Below the pieces are notes generated by a model. The model did no database searches. It was not told the DNA's origin and saw nothing but the letters and a program-made list of their open reading frames with translations. The position numbers were made by a program, and so were the translations under genes. Shown here piece by piece: positions 63,700 through 64,000 of a stretch of 64,000 bases of DNA. Location: assembly GCF_963675635.1 (NCBI RefSeq), contig NZ_OY776488.1, positions 3,058,001 to 3,122,000 on the forward strand, in the 5' to 3' direction. Position 1 is the stretch's first letter, and each line of letters begins with the position of its first letter. The stretch is from an uncultured Pseudodesulfovibrio sp. Lineage in GTDB: Bacteria; Desulfobacterota; Desulfovibrionia; Desulfovibrionales; Desulfovibrionaceae.

Positions 63700-63758
63700 C
63701 ATCTTCCTTTTTTGCACTGAGAAAATAACAAGCCTCCACACGGAGGCTTTTCTCATTT
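63700..63758 (+). ncRNA. Candidate sigma-54-dependent small RNA, about 59 bases
   Basis: From the predicted start (12 bases after GC) to a terminator hairpin AGCCTCC-ACAC-GGAGGCT (63731-63748) with TTTTCTCATTT. It has no ATG and no ORF. The 5' half is A/T- and pyrimidine-rich (CTTCCTTTTTT). Its existence is inferred from promoter plus terminator; the terminator might instead serve the gene at 63798. Confidence 0.4.
63731..63752. terminator. Bidirectional terminator
   Basis: Perfect 7-bp stem AGCCTCC/GGAGGCT with an ACAC loop; T-rich sequence on both sides. It would end the candidate small RNA on the plus strand and the binding-protein gene on the minus strand. Confidence 0.7.
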
Positions 63759-63797
63759 CTGGAGGGGGGGAGTTCCCTTGCGGGGCGGAAGAGGGTG

Positions 63798-64000
63798 TTA
63801 TTCGAACATGCGCCAGTATTTGTCTACTATGGCGTTCAGTTGCCCCTCTTCCCGAATTGCCGCGAATGCTTTGCGCACAGCTTCTACAACGTCGTCAGAG
63901 GTCTGGTTACCGAACGCCATATAAAAATCTTCATTGAACAGCGGTACCCGAGGAACCCAGTAGTCTGATGGATGTCCCTCCTGGCTGAGCCAATGGGCCA
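63798..64000 (-). CDS. Amino-acid-type periplasmic binding protein, C-terminal part
   Basis: The frame is open to the window edge; about 66 C-terminal residues are visible, including SDYWVPRVPLFNEDFYMAFG and VVEAVRKAFAAIREEGQLNA, ending VDKYWRMFE. The ending with a helix of REEGQLNAIVDKYW type is characteristic of family 3 solute-binding proteins. The rest, including any signal peptide, lies beyond the window, so ligand and partners are unknown. Confidence 0.8.
   Translation of the reverse strand, partial: AHWLSQEGHPSDYWVPRVPLFNEDFYMAFGNQTSDDVVEAVRKAFAAIREEGQLNAIVDKYWRMFE

Overview
The window looks like a chromosomal segment of an anaerobic Desulfovibrio-type bacterium (Desulfovibrionales, Desulfobacterota). 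The evidence is a tungsten-type aldehyde:ferredoxin oxidoreductase with a Tat-signal ferredoxin, a fused TRAP-TAXI permease, sigma-54-type promoters and a sigma-54 activator, many cytoplasmic PAS sensors, a cobyrinate synthase, and perfect-palindrome terminators. The species assignment is inference. I see no rRNA, tRNA, CRISPR array, prophage or insertion sequence.

Layout. 1-6600: tail of an AI-2E family transporter, a histidine kinase, a sigma-54-like promoter feeding a tiny membrane ORF or structured RNA, a nucleoside-recognition membrane protein with panB, a REC-REC-GGDEF protein, and a CI/LexA-like S24 repressor with an operator over its own promoter. 6850-13700: hflK-hflC, then a YkgJ protein with a MacA/MacB-like efflux set, a TPM-like protein and rnhA. 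13765-15520: two small conserved-type genes flanking about 1 kb of non-coding DNA full of nested palindromes and diverged repeats. 15600-19600: pncC, a DUF3124-type protein, a TauE exporter, argJ, a tautomerase and an HD hydrolase. 19790-23900: a complete mlaEFDCA lipid-transport operon and a phosphoesterase. 24028-27900: a periplasmic binding protein overlapping a GGDEF-EAL protein. 27937-35600: nhaA, a TPR protein, cobyrinate synthase, dinB, an unknown periplasmic protein, a tiny Cys protein, and fliJ with a MotE-like gene.

35700-39300 holds serS, cmk, hisC and a universal stress protein. 39530-47540 holds a sigma-54-preceded unknown gene, rimO, a Rossmann-PAS histidine kinase, rdgB, a YhiN flavoprotein, a DJ-1 protein, a 29-residue membrane peptide, exonuclease III, thpR and a 59-residue protein. 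47630-55570 holds malic enzyme, a PAS-GGEEF cyclase, the TRAP-TAXI transporter, a TrmJ-like methyltransferase and a lipoprotein SppA. 55640-62065 is a coherent module on the minus strand: PAS histidine kinase, NtrC-type regulator, a 54-bp perfect palindrome, then Tat ferredoxin and AOR. The end carries an aminotransferase, a sigma-54-like promoter with no ORF behind it (candidate small RNA), and the tail of an amino-acid-type binding protein.

Most genes are ordinary. The best leads are: (1) two nearly identical sigma-54-like promoters, at 2279-2294 (minus) and 63674-63689 (plus), both lacking a normal downstream gene; (2) the AOR module and its 54-bp palindrome; (3) the Rossmann-PAS kinase; (4) the binding protein coupled to GGDEF-EAL; (5) the palindromic repeat island at 14.2-15.1 kb; (6) an S24 repressor with Arg where the catalytic Lys is expected.
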